A stretch of DNA of 64,000 nt, taken from Burkholderiales bacterium (lineage in GTDB: Bacteria; Pseudomonadota; Gammaproteobacteria; Burkholderiales; WYBJ01). The notes under the pieces were generated by a model that was not told where the DNA came from, did no database searches, and saw nothing but the letters and a program-made list of their open reading frames with translations. The stretch spans positions 1-64,000 of the forward strand of contig JALHQN010000024.1 in the NCBI GenBank assembly GCA_022841915.1, read 5' to 3'. Shown here piece after piece: positions 43,332-52,935 of the stretch. The position numbers and the translations under genes are program-made. Every line of letters starts with the position of its first letter. Position 1 is the first letter of the stretch.

Positions 43332-44132
43332 GTGGTCGAAGTCTCTGCCCAGTCGCCGCCCGAGCCTTCGCTGGCGGGACGCGGCGTGGTGGTGACCCGG
43401 CCGCGGGATCAGTCCGCTCGACTGGCCGAGCTGATCAAGGCGGCCTCGGGGCGTCCGATCGTGTTTCCCGCGCTGGAGATCGTCGATCCGATCGATTCGC
43501 GTACGCTGCGCTCGCTGATCGACGGCCTCGATCGTTTCGACCTCGCGATTTTCGTGAGTCCCACGTCGGCAAGCCGCGGCATGGAGATGATCCGCGCCAG
43601 TCGAGTCTTGCCGCCCGGACTGCGTTTCGCTGCGATCGGCAAAGGCTCGGCGCGTGAATTGCGGCGCCTCGGGATCACCGAGGTGCTGACCCCGCAGGAG
43701 GGCGCCGACAGCGAGGCCTTGCTCGCTTTGCCCGAACTCCGGGACATGCGCGGGCGCACGGTCGTGATCTTTCGCGGCACCGGGGGACGTGAACTGCTCG
43801 CTGACACCTTGACGCGTCGAGGCGCTGCGGTCGAGTACGCTGAATGCTATCGGCGCATCCGACCCAGCGGCGATGCCCAGATGCTGCTGCGCGCCTGGAG
43901 CCGGGGTGAGATCCACGGCGTCACGGTGACGAGCCGGGAGGCCCTGAACAACTTGTTCGATATGGTGGGAGCGCTCGGTCGGCACTGGCTGCAGAAGACG
44001 CCGCTGTTCGTGCCCCACGAACGCATTGCCCGGGCTGCGCGAGCGCTCGGCATGGCGCATGTGGTGGTGACCGAGTCCGGCGATGAGGCCTTGGTGGCCG
44101 CAATCGTCCGATATTTCTCCCGGACCTCGTAG
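43332..44132 (+). CDS. hemD: Uroporphyrinogen-III synthase
   Basis: HemD closes hydroxymethylbilane into uroporphyrinogen III with inversion of ring D. The 266-residue protein has the weakly conserved two-domain form: 'GRGVVVTRPRDQSARLAELI' near residue 16, 'AIFVSPTSASRGMEMI' near 75, 'DMRGRTVVIFRGTGGRELLA' near 139 and 'GVTVTSREALNNLFDMV' near 197. It starts with GTG one base after the hemC stop. Function relies on these patterns and on operon position, which is decisive for this divergent family. Confidence 0.9.
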   Translation: MVEVSAQSPPEPSLAGRGVVVTRPRDQSARLAELIKAASGRPIVFPALEIVDPIDSRTLRSLIDGLDRFDLAIFVSPTSASRGMEMIRASRVLPPGLRFAAIGKGSARELRRLGITEVLTPQEGADSEALLALPELRDMRGRTVVIFRGTGGRELLADTLTRRGAAVEYAECYRRIRPSGDAQMLLRAWSRGEIHGVTVTSREALNNLFDMVGALGRHWLQKTPLFVPHERIARAARALGMAHVVVTESGDEALVAAIVRYFSRTS

Positions 44133-44141
44133 AATAGGCTG

Positions 44142-45236
44142 ATGAGCGAGAACCCCAACCCTTCCGCAGAGCAGGCCGACGCCGGCAAGTTGCCGAGCGC
44201 CGTGGCGCCGAGCGCACCGCCGACCCCAGCGGCGAGCAGGGGGAGCACCGTGCCGCTGTGGTCGTTGGCGGGGGTCGTGATCCTCGCCCTCGGCGCCATC
44301 GGTTTTCAATGGTACGACTCACGCAACCAGATTTCGTCGCTCCAGCAGGAACTCGCGCGTCGTCTGGCTGAAGGCGAAGCGCGCAACAAGGAAGCTCTCG
44401 GCGCGGTTCAGGAATCGCGGGTCCGGCTCAAGGAATACGGCGCCAAGCTGGAGAGCCTCGAGGGCGGGCTGGCCGAATCGCAGAACCAGCAGGTGGCGCT
44501 GGAAGCGCTCTACCAGCAGCTTTCCCGCAGCAGCGACGAATGGGCGCTCTCGGAAATCGAACAGACCCTCACCATCGCCGCTCAGCAGCTGCAGTTGGCG
44601 GGCAATGTGCGGGCTGCCTTGTTGGCGCTGCAGACCGCCGATGCCCGGCTGCAGCGCATCGACCGGCCGCAGTTGATGCCGCTGCGCAAGGTGATCGAAC
44701 GCGACATCGAGCTGCTGCGGGTGTCGCCGTTCGTCGATGTCGTCGGTCTGGCGCTCAAGATCGACAACCTGGTGGACGCGGTCGATGCCGCCCCGCTTGC
44801 GATGCAGCAGCGGCCACCGACACAGCCAGCAGCCACGCCCGAGGTGCCCGACGCGGAGCACGCCTTCGCACGCTTGGCACGCGAGGTATGGCAGGACTTG
44901 CGCAGTCTGGTTCGCATTCAGACGGTGGATCGTCCCGAACTGCCCCTGGTCGATCCCAGCCAGGAGTTCTTCCTGCGCGAGAATCTGAAGCTGCGGCTGC
45001 TGTCCGCACGGATAGCCTTGCTGCAGCGGGACGTGAAGACCTATCGCGCCGACTTGCAGGCAGCCCGACACTGGATCGAGCGCTTTTTCGATCCGAAGGA
45101 CCGCGGAGTGGCTGCGTCGCTGGCCACGCTCAAGCAGCTATCGGAAGTCGATATCAATATCGCCTTGCCGGATATCAACGCGAGTCTGAACGCGGTGCGC
45201 GACTACAAGCTCACCCGCGAAAAGGGTCTCCGATGA
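44142..45236 (+). CDS. hemX: HemX-like membrane protein (uroporphyrinogen-III C-methyltransferase family label)
   Basis: This 364-residue protein has a Pro/Ala-rich cytosolic N-terminus, one membrane helix ('VPLWSLAGVVILALGAIGF', about residues 36-55), a coiled coil ('SSLQQELARRLAEGEARNKE') and a helical periplasmic domain with 'EWALSEIEQTLTIAAQQLQL' near 128. The family is often labelled C-methyltransferase, but it has no SAM-binding motif; a scaffolding role in haem synthesis is suggested. It follows hemD by nine bases. Confidence 0.85.
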   Translation: MSENPNPSAEQADAGKLPSAVAPSAPPTPAASRGSTVPLWSLAGVVILALGAIGFQWYDSRNQISSLQQELARRLAEGEARNKEALGAVQESRVRLKEYGAKLESLEGGLAESQNQQVALEALYQQLSRSSDEWALSEIEQTLTIAAQQLQLAGNVRAALLALQTADARLQRIDRPQLMPLRKVIERDIELLRVSPFVDVVGLALKIDNLVDAVDAAPLAMQQRPPTQPAATPEVPDAEHAFARLAREVWQDLRSLVRIQTVDRPELPLVDPSQEFFLRENLKLRLLSARIALLQRDVKTYRADLQAARHWIERFFDPKDRGVAASLATLKQLSEVDINIALPDINASLNAVRDYKLTREKGLR

Positions 45237-45271
45237 TGTTGTGCCGGGCATCGGCGGGCAGGCGCTAGGGC

Positions 45272-46516
45272 ATGCGCGGACTGTTCTGGGTCATCCTGCT
45301 GGCGGCGCTGGCCGTGGCTGTCACCGTCGGCGCTCGCTACAACAGCGGCTATATCCTCCTCGTCTTGCACCCGTACCGGGTCGAGATGTCGCTCAATCTG
45401 CTGCTCGCCGTGCTGCTGGTGGCCTTTATCGCTGGTTACGCGCTGGTGCGAGTGATCGCGCGCACGCTGCGGCTGCCGATCCAGGTGCGCGAGTTTCGCG
45501 AAAAGCGCCGGCTCGTGCGCGCCCAACGCAGCTTGCTCGACGCATTGCGTGCCTATCTGGAGGGCCGATACGCCCAGGCCGAGAAGGCGGCGGCTCAGTC
45601 GGTGGAGTTGGGCGAGAACGCCGGCATCGGCGCCGTGATCGCGGCGCGGGCGGCGCAAGAGTTGCGCGCGCCCGATCGGCGCGACCGCTATCTCGCGCGT
45701 TCGGCGCACTTCAAGGACGACGATCGGACCATGCGCGCGATCGCCCAAGCGGAGATGCTGCTGCTCGAGCGCAAGCATCAGGAAGCGCTCGCCGCCCTGG
45801 AGGCCTTGCCGCACAAGCATACTGCCGCGCTGCGATTGGAGTTGCGCGCTGTTCAGCAGGCGCGGAACTGGGACCGTTATCTCGAACTGCTGGCGCAGCT
45901 CGAGAAGCTGCAAGCGCTCGATGAGGTGCAGGTCACGGAACTGCGCCGCTACGCAATCTGCGAGAACCTTGCCCGCAAGGGCACGAACCCGGACGATTTG
46001 CGAGTGTATTGGCAGCGTTTGGGCCAGCGTGAACGCCTGAACTCCAAGATTGCCGCCGAGGCGGCCCGAATGTTCATCGCCTATGGCGAGGGACGCGATG
46101 CGCAGCAGATCATCGAGGCGAGTCTGGAGCGCGAGTGGAGCAGCGAGCTCGTCGGCCTTTATGCGGAATGTGTCGGCGACGATGCCGTTCGGCGGATCGA
46201 GCGCGCCGAAGCCTGGCTCAAACGCGAGCCTTCCGATCCCGCTTTGCTGCTGGCATTGGGCCGTCTGTGCGCGAAGCAGCGGCTCTGGGGCAAGGCACGC
46301 ACCTATATCGAAGCGAGTCTTTCGCTCGAAGAGAGCTTCGAGACATCGATGGCGCTGGCGCGCCTGCTAGACGAGATGGGCGAGCATGAGGCGGCACGGC
46401 TCAGGTTCGCGCGCAGCCTGGAAATCGCCGAGGCTCAACTGACCCGTCCGCGCCCGAATGCTGTGGCCCTCAAGGAGCTCCGCCCCCCGCTGCTGCCGGC
46501 ACCGAAGCAGGGGTGA
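45272..46516 (+). CDS. hemY: HemY-like membrane protein with TPR-like repeats
   Basis: HemY of proteobacteria is an inner-membrane protein of unclear biochemical role in late haem/tetrapyrrole metabolism. The 414-residue protein has two membrane helices ('LFWVILLAALAVAVTVGARY' and 'LNLLLAVLLVAFIAGYALVR') followed by 'REFREKRRLVRAQRSLLDAL', and then helical TPR-like repeats to the C-terminus. It is not the oxygen-dependent protoporphyrinogen oxidase of Gram-positives. Its 3' end overlaps the convergent reductase gene by 47 bases. Confidence 0.88.
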   Translation: MRGLFWVILLAALAVAVTVGARYNSGYILLVLHPYRVEMSLNLLLAVLLVAFIAGYALVRVIARTLRLPIQVREFREKRRLVRAQRSLLDALRAYLEGRYAQAEKAAAQSVELGENAGIGAVIAARAAQELRAPDRRDRYLARSAHFKDDDRTMRAIAQAEMLLLERKHQEALAALEALPHKHTAALRLELRAVQQARNWDRYLELLAQLEKLQALDEVQVTELRRYAICENLARKGTNPDDLRVYWQRLGQRERLNSKIAAEAARMFIAYGEGRDAQQIIEASLEREWSSELVGLYAECVGDDAVRRIERAEAWLKREPSDPALLLALGRLCAKQRLWGKARTYIEASLSLEESFETSMALARLLDEMGEHEAARLRFARSLEIAEAQLTRPRPNAVALKELRPPLLPAPKQG

Positions 46517-47510
46517 AGGCGTCGCAGAAGAACTCGTCCGCAGGCAGGTTGCAGACGGCGTCGAACTGCGTGCGCGCGGCTTCCACCATCAGCGGATTGC
46601 CGCAGGCGTACACCTGGAAGCCGCTCAAGTCCGGATGGTCTTCCATCACGGCCTTGTGCACCAGGCCGGTTCGTCCGCTCCATTCGTCCTCCGGGCGCGG
46701 CTCCGATAGCACGGGGACGTAGCGCAAGCTGGGATGTTCCGCAGCCCAGCGCTGGGCCAAGGCGTGCAGATAAAGATCGCTGCGCTTGCGCCCGCCCCAG
46801 TAGAGCGTCATGGGGCGTTCGCAGCCGACATGAAGCGCGTGTTCGATGATGGCCTTGATGGGGGCGAAGCCGGTGCCGCTCGCCAGCAGGATGATCGGCT
46901 TCGCGCTGTCCTCGCGCAGGAAGAAACTGCCGTAGGGCCCTTCGAAGCGCAGGATATCGCGCTCCTTCATGCGCTCGAAGACGTGCTGCGAGAACGCGCC
47001 GCCGTAGTTGCGGATATGCAGTTGCAGCGCTTCGTCCGCGTGCGGGGCATTGGCCATGGAGAAGCTGCGCCGCTGTCCGTCTTTCATGAGTACGTCCAGG
47101 TACTGCCCGGCCAGGTACTGCAGGCGCTCGCTCTGCGGCAGGCGCAAATCGACGATCATCACGTCGTCCGCGGCGCGCTGCATGGATTGCACGCGGCAGG
47201 GCATCTTGCGGATCTGGATGTCCTTGGCCGCACCGACTTCCCGGCATTCGATCTCGATGTCTTCCAGCGGAATAGCGCAGCAGAAGAGCGCCATGCCCCG
47301 CGCCCGCTCGGCTTCCGTCAAAGCGTTTTCTTGATACTCGCCGTAGTCGACGCGGCCGGACAGCAGTTGACCTTTGCACGAGCCGCAGGCGCCATTGCGG
47401 CACCCATAGGGCAGATTGAAGCCTTCGCGCAGCGCCGCGGCGAGGACGGTCTCGTCGGCCTCGGCCGTGACCTGGTGTCCGCTCGGACGGATCGTGACTG
47501 TGAACGACAT
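46470..47510 (-). CDS. 2Fe-2S/flavin NAD(P)H reductase (CDP-6-deoxy-delta-3,4-glucoseen reductase-like)
   Basis: This 346-residue soluble electron-transfer protein has an N-terminal plant-type ferredoxin domain with ligands in 'LPYGCRNGACGSCKGQLLSG' (about residues 33-52) and a fourth Cys in 'FCCAIPLED' near 76. A FAD-binding barrel ('QRRSFSMANAPHAD' near 145) and an NAD-binding domain ('IILLASGTGFAPIKAIIEHA' near 205, 'VYACGNPLMVEAA' near 305) follow. The same fold serves oxygenase reductases, phenol hydroxylase reductase and ascD. The partner is not in the window. The overlap with hemY at the 3' ends is convergent. Confidence 0.88.
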   Translation of the reverse strand: MSFTVTIRPSGHQVTAEADETVLAAALREGFNLPYGCRNGACGSCKGQLLSGRVDYGEYQENALTEAERARGMALFCCAIPLEDIEIECREVGAAKDIQIRKMPCRVQSMQRAADDVMIVDLRLPQSERLQYLAGQYLDVLMKDGQRRSFSMANAPHADEALQLHIRNYGGAFSQHVFERMKERDILRFEGPYGSFFLREDSAKPIILLASGTGFAPIKAIIEHALHVGCERPMTLYWGGRKRSDLYLHALAQRWAAEHPSLRYVPVLSEPRPEDEWSGRTGLVHKAVMEDHPDLSGFQVYACGNPLMVEAARTQFDAVCNLPADEFFCDAFTPASVPAAAGGGAP

Positions 47511-47634
47511 ATCTCTCGGGCAATCAGAGCGAAAAAAGCGCGTGCGCCAAGCACGCCGCGAGCGGGCGCAGTGTAGCATAGGCGCTCCCCTCGACACTTC
47601 GACGCCCCGCGATGCGGGGTGTGCGCTGCTGCTC

Positions 47635-47958
47635 ATGACTACTTTGCTGGTACTGACCAACCTGCCCGACCGCGAAGCCGCCGGGAAGCTTGCTCGCGAG
47701 CTGGTCGATCGCCGACTGGCCGCCTGCGTGAACATCCTCGGCGACTGCACCTCGGTCTACCGCTGGCAAGGCCAGGTCGAAGAAACCGCCGAGGTCCCGA
47801 TGCTGATCAAGACCACGGCGGCGGCGTATCCTGCGTTGCAGCAGGCGATCGGTGCGCTGCATCCTTACGAACTTCCGGAGATCATCGCGGTCCCTCTGGC
47901 GCAGGGTTTGCCTGCTTACCTCGACTGGGTCGCTGCCGAAACCCAGCCTAGCTCATGA
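47635..47958 (+). CDS. cutA: CutA divalent-cation tolerance protein
   Basis: This 107-residue cytosolic trimeric protein fits CutA1: 'VLTNLPDREAAGKLARELVD' at the N-terminus, 'RRLAACVNILGDCTSVYRW' near residue 26, 'QVEETAEVPMLIKTT' near 46 and 'LHPYELPEIIAVPLAQGLP' near 74. It is implicated in copper and other metal tolerance. A GC hairpin (CCCCGC-GAT-GCGGGG, 47605-47619) lies 15 bases before the ATG. Its stop overlaps the dsbD start by four bases. Confidence 0.95.
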   Translation: MTTLLVLTNLPDREAAGKLARELVDRRLAACVNILGDCTSVYRWQGQVEETAEVPMLIKTTAAAYPALQQAIGALHPYELPEIIAVPLAQGLPAYLDWVAAETQPSS

Positions 47959-49778
47959 CGTCTCCCGTGATGCGCCTGTTGGCGATCGTGCTGCTGTGGT
48001 TCGGCGCCTGCCTGGCGCAGGCCGAGGAACCCCTGCATCCGGAGCAGGCATTCAAGCTGTCGGCTCGCATGCTCGATGCCCAAACCATCCTGGTGCGCTA
48101 CGACATCGTGCGCGGCTATTACATGTACCGGGACAAGTTCGCCTTCGAGGCGCCGCCCGCGCAATTGGGCCAGCCCGAGCTGCCCCCGGGCATACCGAAA
48201 GACGATCCCACGTTCGGCCGTGTCGATACGTTTCGCGACCGTGTGGAGATCCGGGTGCCGGTTCAACCGAGCGGCGCCACCACCCCTGCGGTCCTGCGCC
48301 TGAAGGCGACTTCTCAGGGCTGTGCGGACTTGGGCATCTGCTATCCGCCCCAGGAGCAATTCCTCGAACTGAAGCTCGTGGCGGCCAGCGGCACGACGAG
48401 CAGCGGCGGACAGCCCGATACCGGCTTCGTCACGGCGGGTCAGCCGCAGGCCGGTCTCGGGGCTTCGGAAGAATCGAGCATCCTCGCCTTGCTGAGCGGC
48501 GGCAGTTTCTGGCTCGTCGTGCTGAGCTTCTTCGGTTTCGGCATCGCGTTGGCCTTCACGCCCTGCGTGCTGCCCATGATTCCCATCCTGTCCGGCATCG
48601 TCGTGGGCGGCAAGGAAACGGCGACGCGGGGGCGGGCGTTGAGGTTGTCCCTGATCTACGTGCTCGGCATGGCGCTGACTTACGCGGCGGCCGGCGTGGC
48701 CGCGGGGCTCTCGGGGTCGATGCTCGCCGTCGCCTTGCAGAATCCGTGGGTGCTCGGGAGCTTCGCCTTGCTGTTCGTGGCGCTCGCCTGCTCGATGTTC
48801 GGTCTCTACGATCTGCAGCTGCCCAGCGGTGTGCAGAGCTGGCTGGCCGAGCGCAGCAACCACTTTCGCGGCGGGCAGTCGCTCGGCGTGTTCTTCATGG
48901 GCGTGCTCTCGGCCCTGATCGTCGGTCCGTGCATCGCGCCCCCGCTGGCCGGGGCGCTGCTGTTCATCGCCGAGCGGGGCGATGTCGTGCTGGGCGGTTC
49001 GGCGCTCTTTGCGATGGCGCTGGGAATGGGCGTGCCCCTGGTGGGTGTCGGCGTCTCCGCCGGCTCCCTGATGCCCAAGGCGGGGCCCTGGATGCAGTCG
49101 GTCAAGAACTTCTTCGGTGTGGTGCTGCTCGGGGTCGCCATCTGGGTGGTGTCGCCGGTCATTCCCACGGTGCTTCACATGCTGGCCTGGGGGGCGTTGC
49201 TCCTGGTAAGCGCGGTTTACCTGCATGCGATCGATCCCTTGCCCGCGCATGCCAGCGGGTACCGCAAACTGTGGAAGGGCGTCGGTGTCATCGCTTTGTT
49301 GACGGGTGCCGCCTTGGTGCTGGGGGCGCTGGCAGGGGGGCGCGACATCCTGCAGCCCCTGTCGGCCTTGCGGGTCGGGACGGCGTCGGTGGGCACGACG
49401 GGCGCGGCCCCGGCGCCAGCGGTCGCTTTCGAGCGTGTGGCGAGCACCGCCGATCTGGATGCGCGCATCGCAGCGGCCAAGGGCTCCCCCGTGATGCTCG
49501 ATTTCTACGCCGATTGGTGTGTGGCCTGCAAAGAGATGGAGCGGTTCACGTTCAGCGACGAAGGCGTGAAGACTCGCATGAATCAGTTCGTGCTGCTCAA
49601 GGCGGACGTGACGGCCAACAACGCGGACGACAAGGCTTTGCTGAAGCGGTTTTCCCTGTTCGGACCGCCAGGCATCATCTTCTTCGATCGCGAGGGCCGC
49701 GAAGTGAAGGGGCTGCGGGTCATCGGATTCACCCCCGCTGAGCGCTTCGCTCCCGTTCTCGATCAGGCTCTGCGCTGA
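47955..49778 (+). CDS. dsbD: Thiol:disulfide interchange protein DsbD
   Basis: DsbD carries electrons from cytosolic thioredoxin across the inner membrane to periplasmic DsbC, CcmG and similar partners. The 607-residue protein has a signal peptide ('LLAIVLLWFGACLAQAEE'), an N-terminal Ig-like domain with the redox pair in 'GCADLGICYPPQEQF' (about residues 118-132), eight membrane helices with Cys in 'AFTPCVLPMIPILSG' near 203 and 'VGPCIAPPLAGALLF' near 323, and a C-terminal thioredoxin domain with 'DFYADWCVACKEMERF' near 520. All six redox Cys are present. Confidence 0.96.
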   Translation: MTSPVMRLLAIVLLWFGACLAQAEEPLHPEQAFKLSARMLDAQTILVRYDIVRGYYMYRDKFAFEAPPAQLGQPELPPGIPKDDPTFGRVDTFRDRVEIRVPVQPSGATTPAVLRLKATSQGCADLGICYPPQEQFLELKLVAASGTTSSGGQPDTGFVTAGQPQAGLGASEESSILALLSGGSFWLVVLSFFGFGIALAFTPCVLPMIPILSGIVVGGKETATRGRALRLSLIYVLGMALTYAAAGVAAGLSGSMLAVALQNPWVLGSFALLFVALACSMFGLYDLQLPSGVQSWLAERSNHFRGGQSLGVFFMGVLSALIVGPCIAPPLAGALLFIAERGDVVLGGSALFAMALGMGVPLVGVGVSAGSLMPKAGPWMQSVKNFFGVVLLGVAIWVVSPVIPTVLHMLAWGALLLVSAVYLHAIDPLPAHASGYRKLWKGVGVIALLTGAALVLGALAGGRDILQPLSALRVGTASVGTTGAAPAPAVAFERVASTADLDARIAAAKGSPVMLDFYADWCVACKEMERFTFSDEGVKTRMNQFVLLKADVTANNADDKALLKRFSLFGPPGIIFFDREGREVKGLRVIGFTPAERFAPVLDQALR

Positions 49779-49899
49779 TCGGGTCCGCGGCCCCGCCGGT
49801 GCGCATCGCTGCGCGACACGATGATTCCGTGTCTGCCCGACTGCTGCCGCTGAACGCATTCGGTTAAGCTCGCGACTTTCCTTGCTGGGTGGCTGGCGG

Positions 49900-50427
49900 A
49901 TGATCCGCATGAATCGAGGATTTCTTTTTTTCGCGGTCGCGCTTGCAGCCTTGGCCGCCGGTTTCTTTGCACGGAGCACGCTGGACGACGTCGACCCGAC
50001 GCCCGATGCTGCCCAGGTGCTGCTGGCGGCCACGCTCGAGGACATGAACGGGCAGCCGCAGCCGCTTTCCCAATGGCGCGGCAAGGTCATGGTGGTCAAT
50101 TTCTGGGCGACCTGGTGCCCGCCTTGTTTGAAGGAAATCCCGGAATTCATCAACCTGCAGCAGCGCTACGGCGACCGGGGCGTCCAGTTCCTGGGGCTCG
50201 CCATCGACGACAAAGCCAAGGTGGCTGAGTTCGCCGCCAAACTCGGCATGAACTATCCGGTGCTGATGGCCCAACGGGAGGGGCTCACACTTGCCCGCGA
50301 CGCCGGCAATCGGCTCGGTGCACTACCGTTCACGGTCATCATCGACAAGCACGGGCGTACGGCGCGGGTGGAACTGGGCGAGTTGGACGAGAAAAAGCTC
50401 GCCCCCATGCTGGATGCCCTGCTTTGA
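49900..50427 (+). CDS. TlpA/ResA-family thiol-disulfide reductase
   Basis: This 175-residue membrane-anchored periplasmic thioredoxin has an N-terminal helix ('FLFFAVALAALAAGFFARST') and a thioredoxin fold with CPPC in 'VVNFWATWCPPCLKEIPEF' near residue 70, and cis-Pro in 'LGALPFTVIIDKHGRT' near 140. DsbD immediately upstream is the likely electron donor; c-type cytochrome maturation is the usual job. A TTG at 49882 would add six residues but is less likely than ATG 49900. Confidence 0.92.
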   Translation: MIRMNRGFLFFAVALAALAAGFFARSTLDDVDPTPDAAQVLLAATLEDMNGQPQPLSQWRGKVMVVNFWATWCPPCLKEIPEFINLQQRYGDRGVQFLGLAIDDKAKVAEFAAKLGMNYPVLMAQREGLTLARDAGNRLGALPFTVIIDKHGRTARVELGELDEKKLAPMLDALL

Positions 50428-50490
50428 GGCGATCGGTGAAATAAGTCGCAAAACTGGACAAAATGCGCCGAACTGCTGCAAACTCGCAAG

Positions 50491-50979
50491 ATGGCAAAAA
50501 CGTCCGGCCCGCTCCGCGCCGTCAAAACCGTCAGTAAGCGAGCCCGCCATGTGCTCGTTGTGCACGGTCCGAACCTGAATCTTCTCGGGACGCGCGAGCC
50601 TACCCACTACGGCACCACCACCCTCGCCCAGATCAACGCCGGGCTGACGGACATCGCCGCCGACAACGGCGTTGAGCTAAGCGTCTTCCAAAGCAATTCC
50701 GAGGCGGAACTGATCGGGCGAATTCACGCGGCCGTCGCCGAGTCGGTCGACTTCATCATCATCAATCCGGCCGCCTTCACGCATACGAGCGTTGCCATCA
50801 GGGATGCGCTCGCCGGGGTCGCCATACCGTTCATCGAAGTGCATTTGTCCAACGTCTACGCGCGTGAGCCTTTCCGTCATCGATCGTACTTCTCCGATCT
50901 GGCGGTGGGCGTGATCAGTGGGCTGGGAGCGCAAGGCTACGAGGCCGCGCTCTCCTTCGTGCTGACACGGCGCGGCTGA
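50491..50979 (+). CDS. aroQ: Type II 3-dehydroquinate dehydratase
   Basis: AroQ converts 3-dehydroquinate to 3-dehydroshikimate in the shikimate pathway as a dodecamer. The 162-residue protein carries '[20 protein letters not shown]' near residue 22 (with the catalytic Tyr just after), '[16 protein letters not shown]' near 66, '[19 protein letters not shown]' near 88 and '[18 protein letters not shown]' near 113. The first 15 or so residues are extra relative to typical AroQ. It starts the accB-accC run, as is common in Betaproteobacteria. Confidence 0.96.
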   Translation: MAKTSGPLRAVKTVSKRARHVLVVHGPNLNLLGTREPTHYGTTTLAQINAGLTDIAADNGVELSVFQSNSEAELIGRIHAAVAESVDFIIINPAAFTHTSVAIRDALAGVAIPFIEVHLSNVYAREPFRHRSYFSDLAVGVISGLGAQGYEAALSFVLTRRG

Positions 50980-51034
50980 GTCGATCGACGGCTCGAAGCG
51001 GACGGCTGGGCGGTCTCCATTCAGGGGGAAGTTG

Positions 51035-51502
51035 ATGGATTTGCGCAAGTTGAAGAAGCTTATCGATCTGGTGGAGCAATCCGGGATCGCGGAGCTCGAA
51101 ATCACCGAAGGTGAAGAGAAAGTCCGGATCAGCCGGGGCGCCATGATGGGGTCGGGGGCGAGTGCCGCCTCCGCGCATCAGGCTGTCGCCGTGGTGCAGC
51201 CGGGGCCTGCATCCGCCGCCCCGGTCGCGGCGGCTGCGGAGGCCGAGCCGGTTGCAGAAGCGCCGCAGGGCCACATCATGAAGTCCCCCATGGTAGGTAC
51301 TTTCTACCGGGCTTCGGCGCCGGGAGCGAAAGCGTTCGTCGATGTCGGGCAGTCGGTGGCGGCGGGCGAAATCATCTGCATCATCGAAGCCATGAAGCTG
51401 CTAAACGAAATCGAGGCGGATCAGGCGGGCGTGATCAAGGCCGTATTGGTCGAAAACGGCCAGCCGGTCGAGTACGGCCAGCCGCTGTTCGTCATCGGTT
51501 GA
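51035..51502 (+). CDS. accB: Biotin carboxyl carrier protein of acetyl-CoA carboxylase
   Basis: AccB carries the biotin of acetyl-CoA carboxylase, the first step of fatty-acid synthesis. The 155-residue protein has the usual '[20 protein letters not shown]' start, an Ala/Pro linker around 50-80, and a biotinyl domain with '[17 protein letters not shown]' and the biotinylated Lys in '[14 protein letters not shown]' near residue 120. AGGGGGAA precedes the ATG; an in-frame TTG one codon earlier is an alternative. Confidence 0.97.
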   Translation: MDLRKLKKLIDLVEQSGIAELEITEGEEKVRISRGAMMGSGASAASAHQAVAVVQPGPASAAPVAAAAEAEPVAEAPQGHIMKSPMVGTFYRASAPGAKAFVDVGQSVAAGEIICIIEAMKLLNEIEADQAGVIKAVLVENGQPVEYGQPLFVIG

Positions 51503-51537
51503 TCGATACACCCCGCGACACATCAGGCCAGGCAAGC

Positions 51538-52893
51538 ATGTTCGGGAAAGTACTCATCGCCAACCGGGGCGAGATCGCGCTGCGTATCCAGCGCGCTTGC
51601 CGCGAACTGGGCATCAAGACGGTCGCCGTCCATTCGGACGTCGATCGCGAAGCCAAATACGTCAAGCTGGCGGACGAATCGGTCTGTATCGGACCGGCCC
51701 CGTCGGCGGCAAGCTATCTCAATGTGCCGGCGATCATCAGCGCCGCGGAAGTCACCGACGCCGAGGCCATTCACCCCGGCTATGGTTTCTTGTCCGAGAA
51801 CGCGGATTTCGCCGAGCGCGTGGAGAAGAGTGGCTTCGTCTTCATCGGCCCGCGCGCCGAGACCATACGTCTGATGGGAGACAAGGTCAGCGCCAAGAAC
51901 GCAATGAAGAAGGCGGGGGTGCCGACGGTGCCCGGCTTCGACGCCGAACTGCCCGAGGTGCCCGAGGAAATCATCAAGATCGCCCGCGGCATCGGTTATC
52001 CCGTGATCGTGAAGGCGGCCGGGGGCGGCGGCGGTCGCGGGATGCGCGTCGTGCATACCGAGGCAGCATTGTTGAACGCGGTCCATACCACGCGCACGGA
52101 AGCGCAAGCCGCGTTCGGCAATCCATCGGTCTACATGGAGCGGTTTTTCGAGTCGCCTCGCCACGTCGAGATTCAGGTGATGGCCGACAAGCACCGAAAC
52201 GCCGTGTACCTGGGCGATCGCGACTGCTCCATGCAGCGACGGCACCAGAAGATCATCGAAGAGGCGCCCGCGCCCGGGATCAATCCGCGCGCGCGTGCCC
52301 GCATCGGCGAGCGCTGCGCGGAGGCTTGCCGCAAGATCGGCTATGAAGGCGCGGGCACGTTCGAATTCCTGTACGAGAACGACGAGTTCTACTTCATCGA
52401 GATGAATACGCGGATCCAGGTCGAGCATCCGGTCACCGAAATGGTGACGGGTCTGGATCTGGTGCAGATGCAACTGCGGGTGGCCGCCGGAGAAAAGCTC
52501 TCGATCAAGCAGCGCGATGTCGAGACCCGCGGGCACTCGATCGAGTGCCGCATCAATGCCGAGGATCCGTTCCGGTTCACGCCCTCGCCCGGGCGCATCA
52601 CGACCTTCCACATGCCTGGCGGACCCGGGGTGAGGGTCGATTCTCACGCCTACAACAACTACGTCATTCCGCCGAACTACGATTCCCTGATAGGCAAGCT
52701 GATCGTGTACGGCGATACGCGCGATCAGGCGATCGCGCGCATGCAGGTGGCGCTGTCGGAGACGGTGGTCGAAGGCATCAAGACCAATATCCCCTTGCAC
52801 GTGGATCTGATGCGCGATGCGGCGTTCCGGGCAGGCGGCACGAACATCCACTATCTCGAGACGAAGCTGGCGGGATACGCACGTGGGACCTGA
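51538..52893 (+). CDS. accC: Biotin carboxylase subunit of acetyl-CoA carboxylase
   Basis: AccC carboxylates the biotin on AccB using ATP and bicarbonate. The 451-residue length is normal. Features in order are '[20 protein letters not shown]' at the N-terminus, '[20 protein letters not shown]' near 80, the ATP-grasp Gly loop '[15 protein letters not shown]' near 159, '[19 protein letters not shown]' near 235 and '[20 protein letters not shown]' near 284. ATG 51538 is chosen over an earlier in-frame start because it gives the standard N-terminus. It follows accB by 35 bases. Confidence 0.98.
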   Translation: MFGKVLIANRGEIALRIQRACRELGIKTVAVHSDVDREAKYVKLADESVCIGPAPSAASYLNVPAIISAAEVTDAEAIHPGYGFLSENADFAERVEKSGFVFIGPRAETIRLMGDKVSAKNAMKKAGVPTVPGFDAELPEVPEEIIKIARGIGYPVIVKAAGGGGGRGMRVVHTEAALLNAVHTTRTEAQAAFGNPSVYMERFFESPRHVEIQVMADKHRNAVYLGDRDCSMQRRHQKIIEEAPAPGINPRARARIGERCAEACRKIGYEGAGTFEFLYENDEFYFIEMNTRIQVEHPVTEMVTGLDLVQMQLRVAAGEKLSIKQRDVETRGHSIECRINAEDPFRFTPSPGRITTFHMPGGPGVRVDSHAYNNYVIPPNYDSLIGKLIVYGDTRDQAIARMQVALSETVVEGIKTNIPLHVDLMRDAAFRAGGTNIHYLETKLAGYARGT

Positions 52894-52935
52894 GCGGTTG
52901 TGCAAAGCGCGCCGGATTACGGGCGCGGGTCGGCC

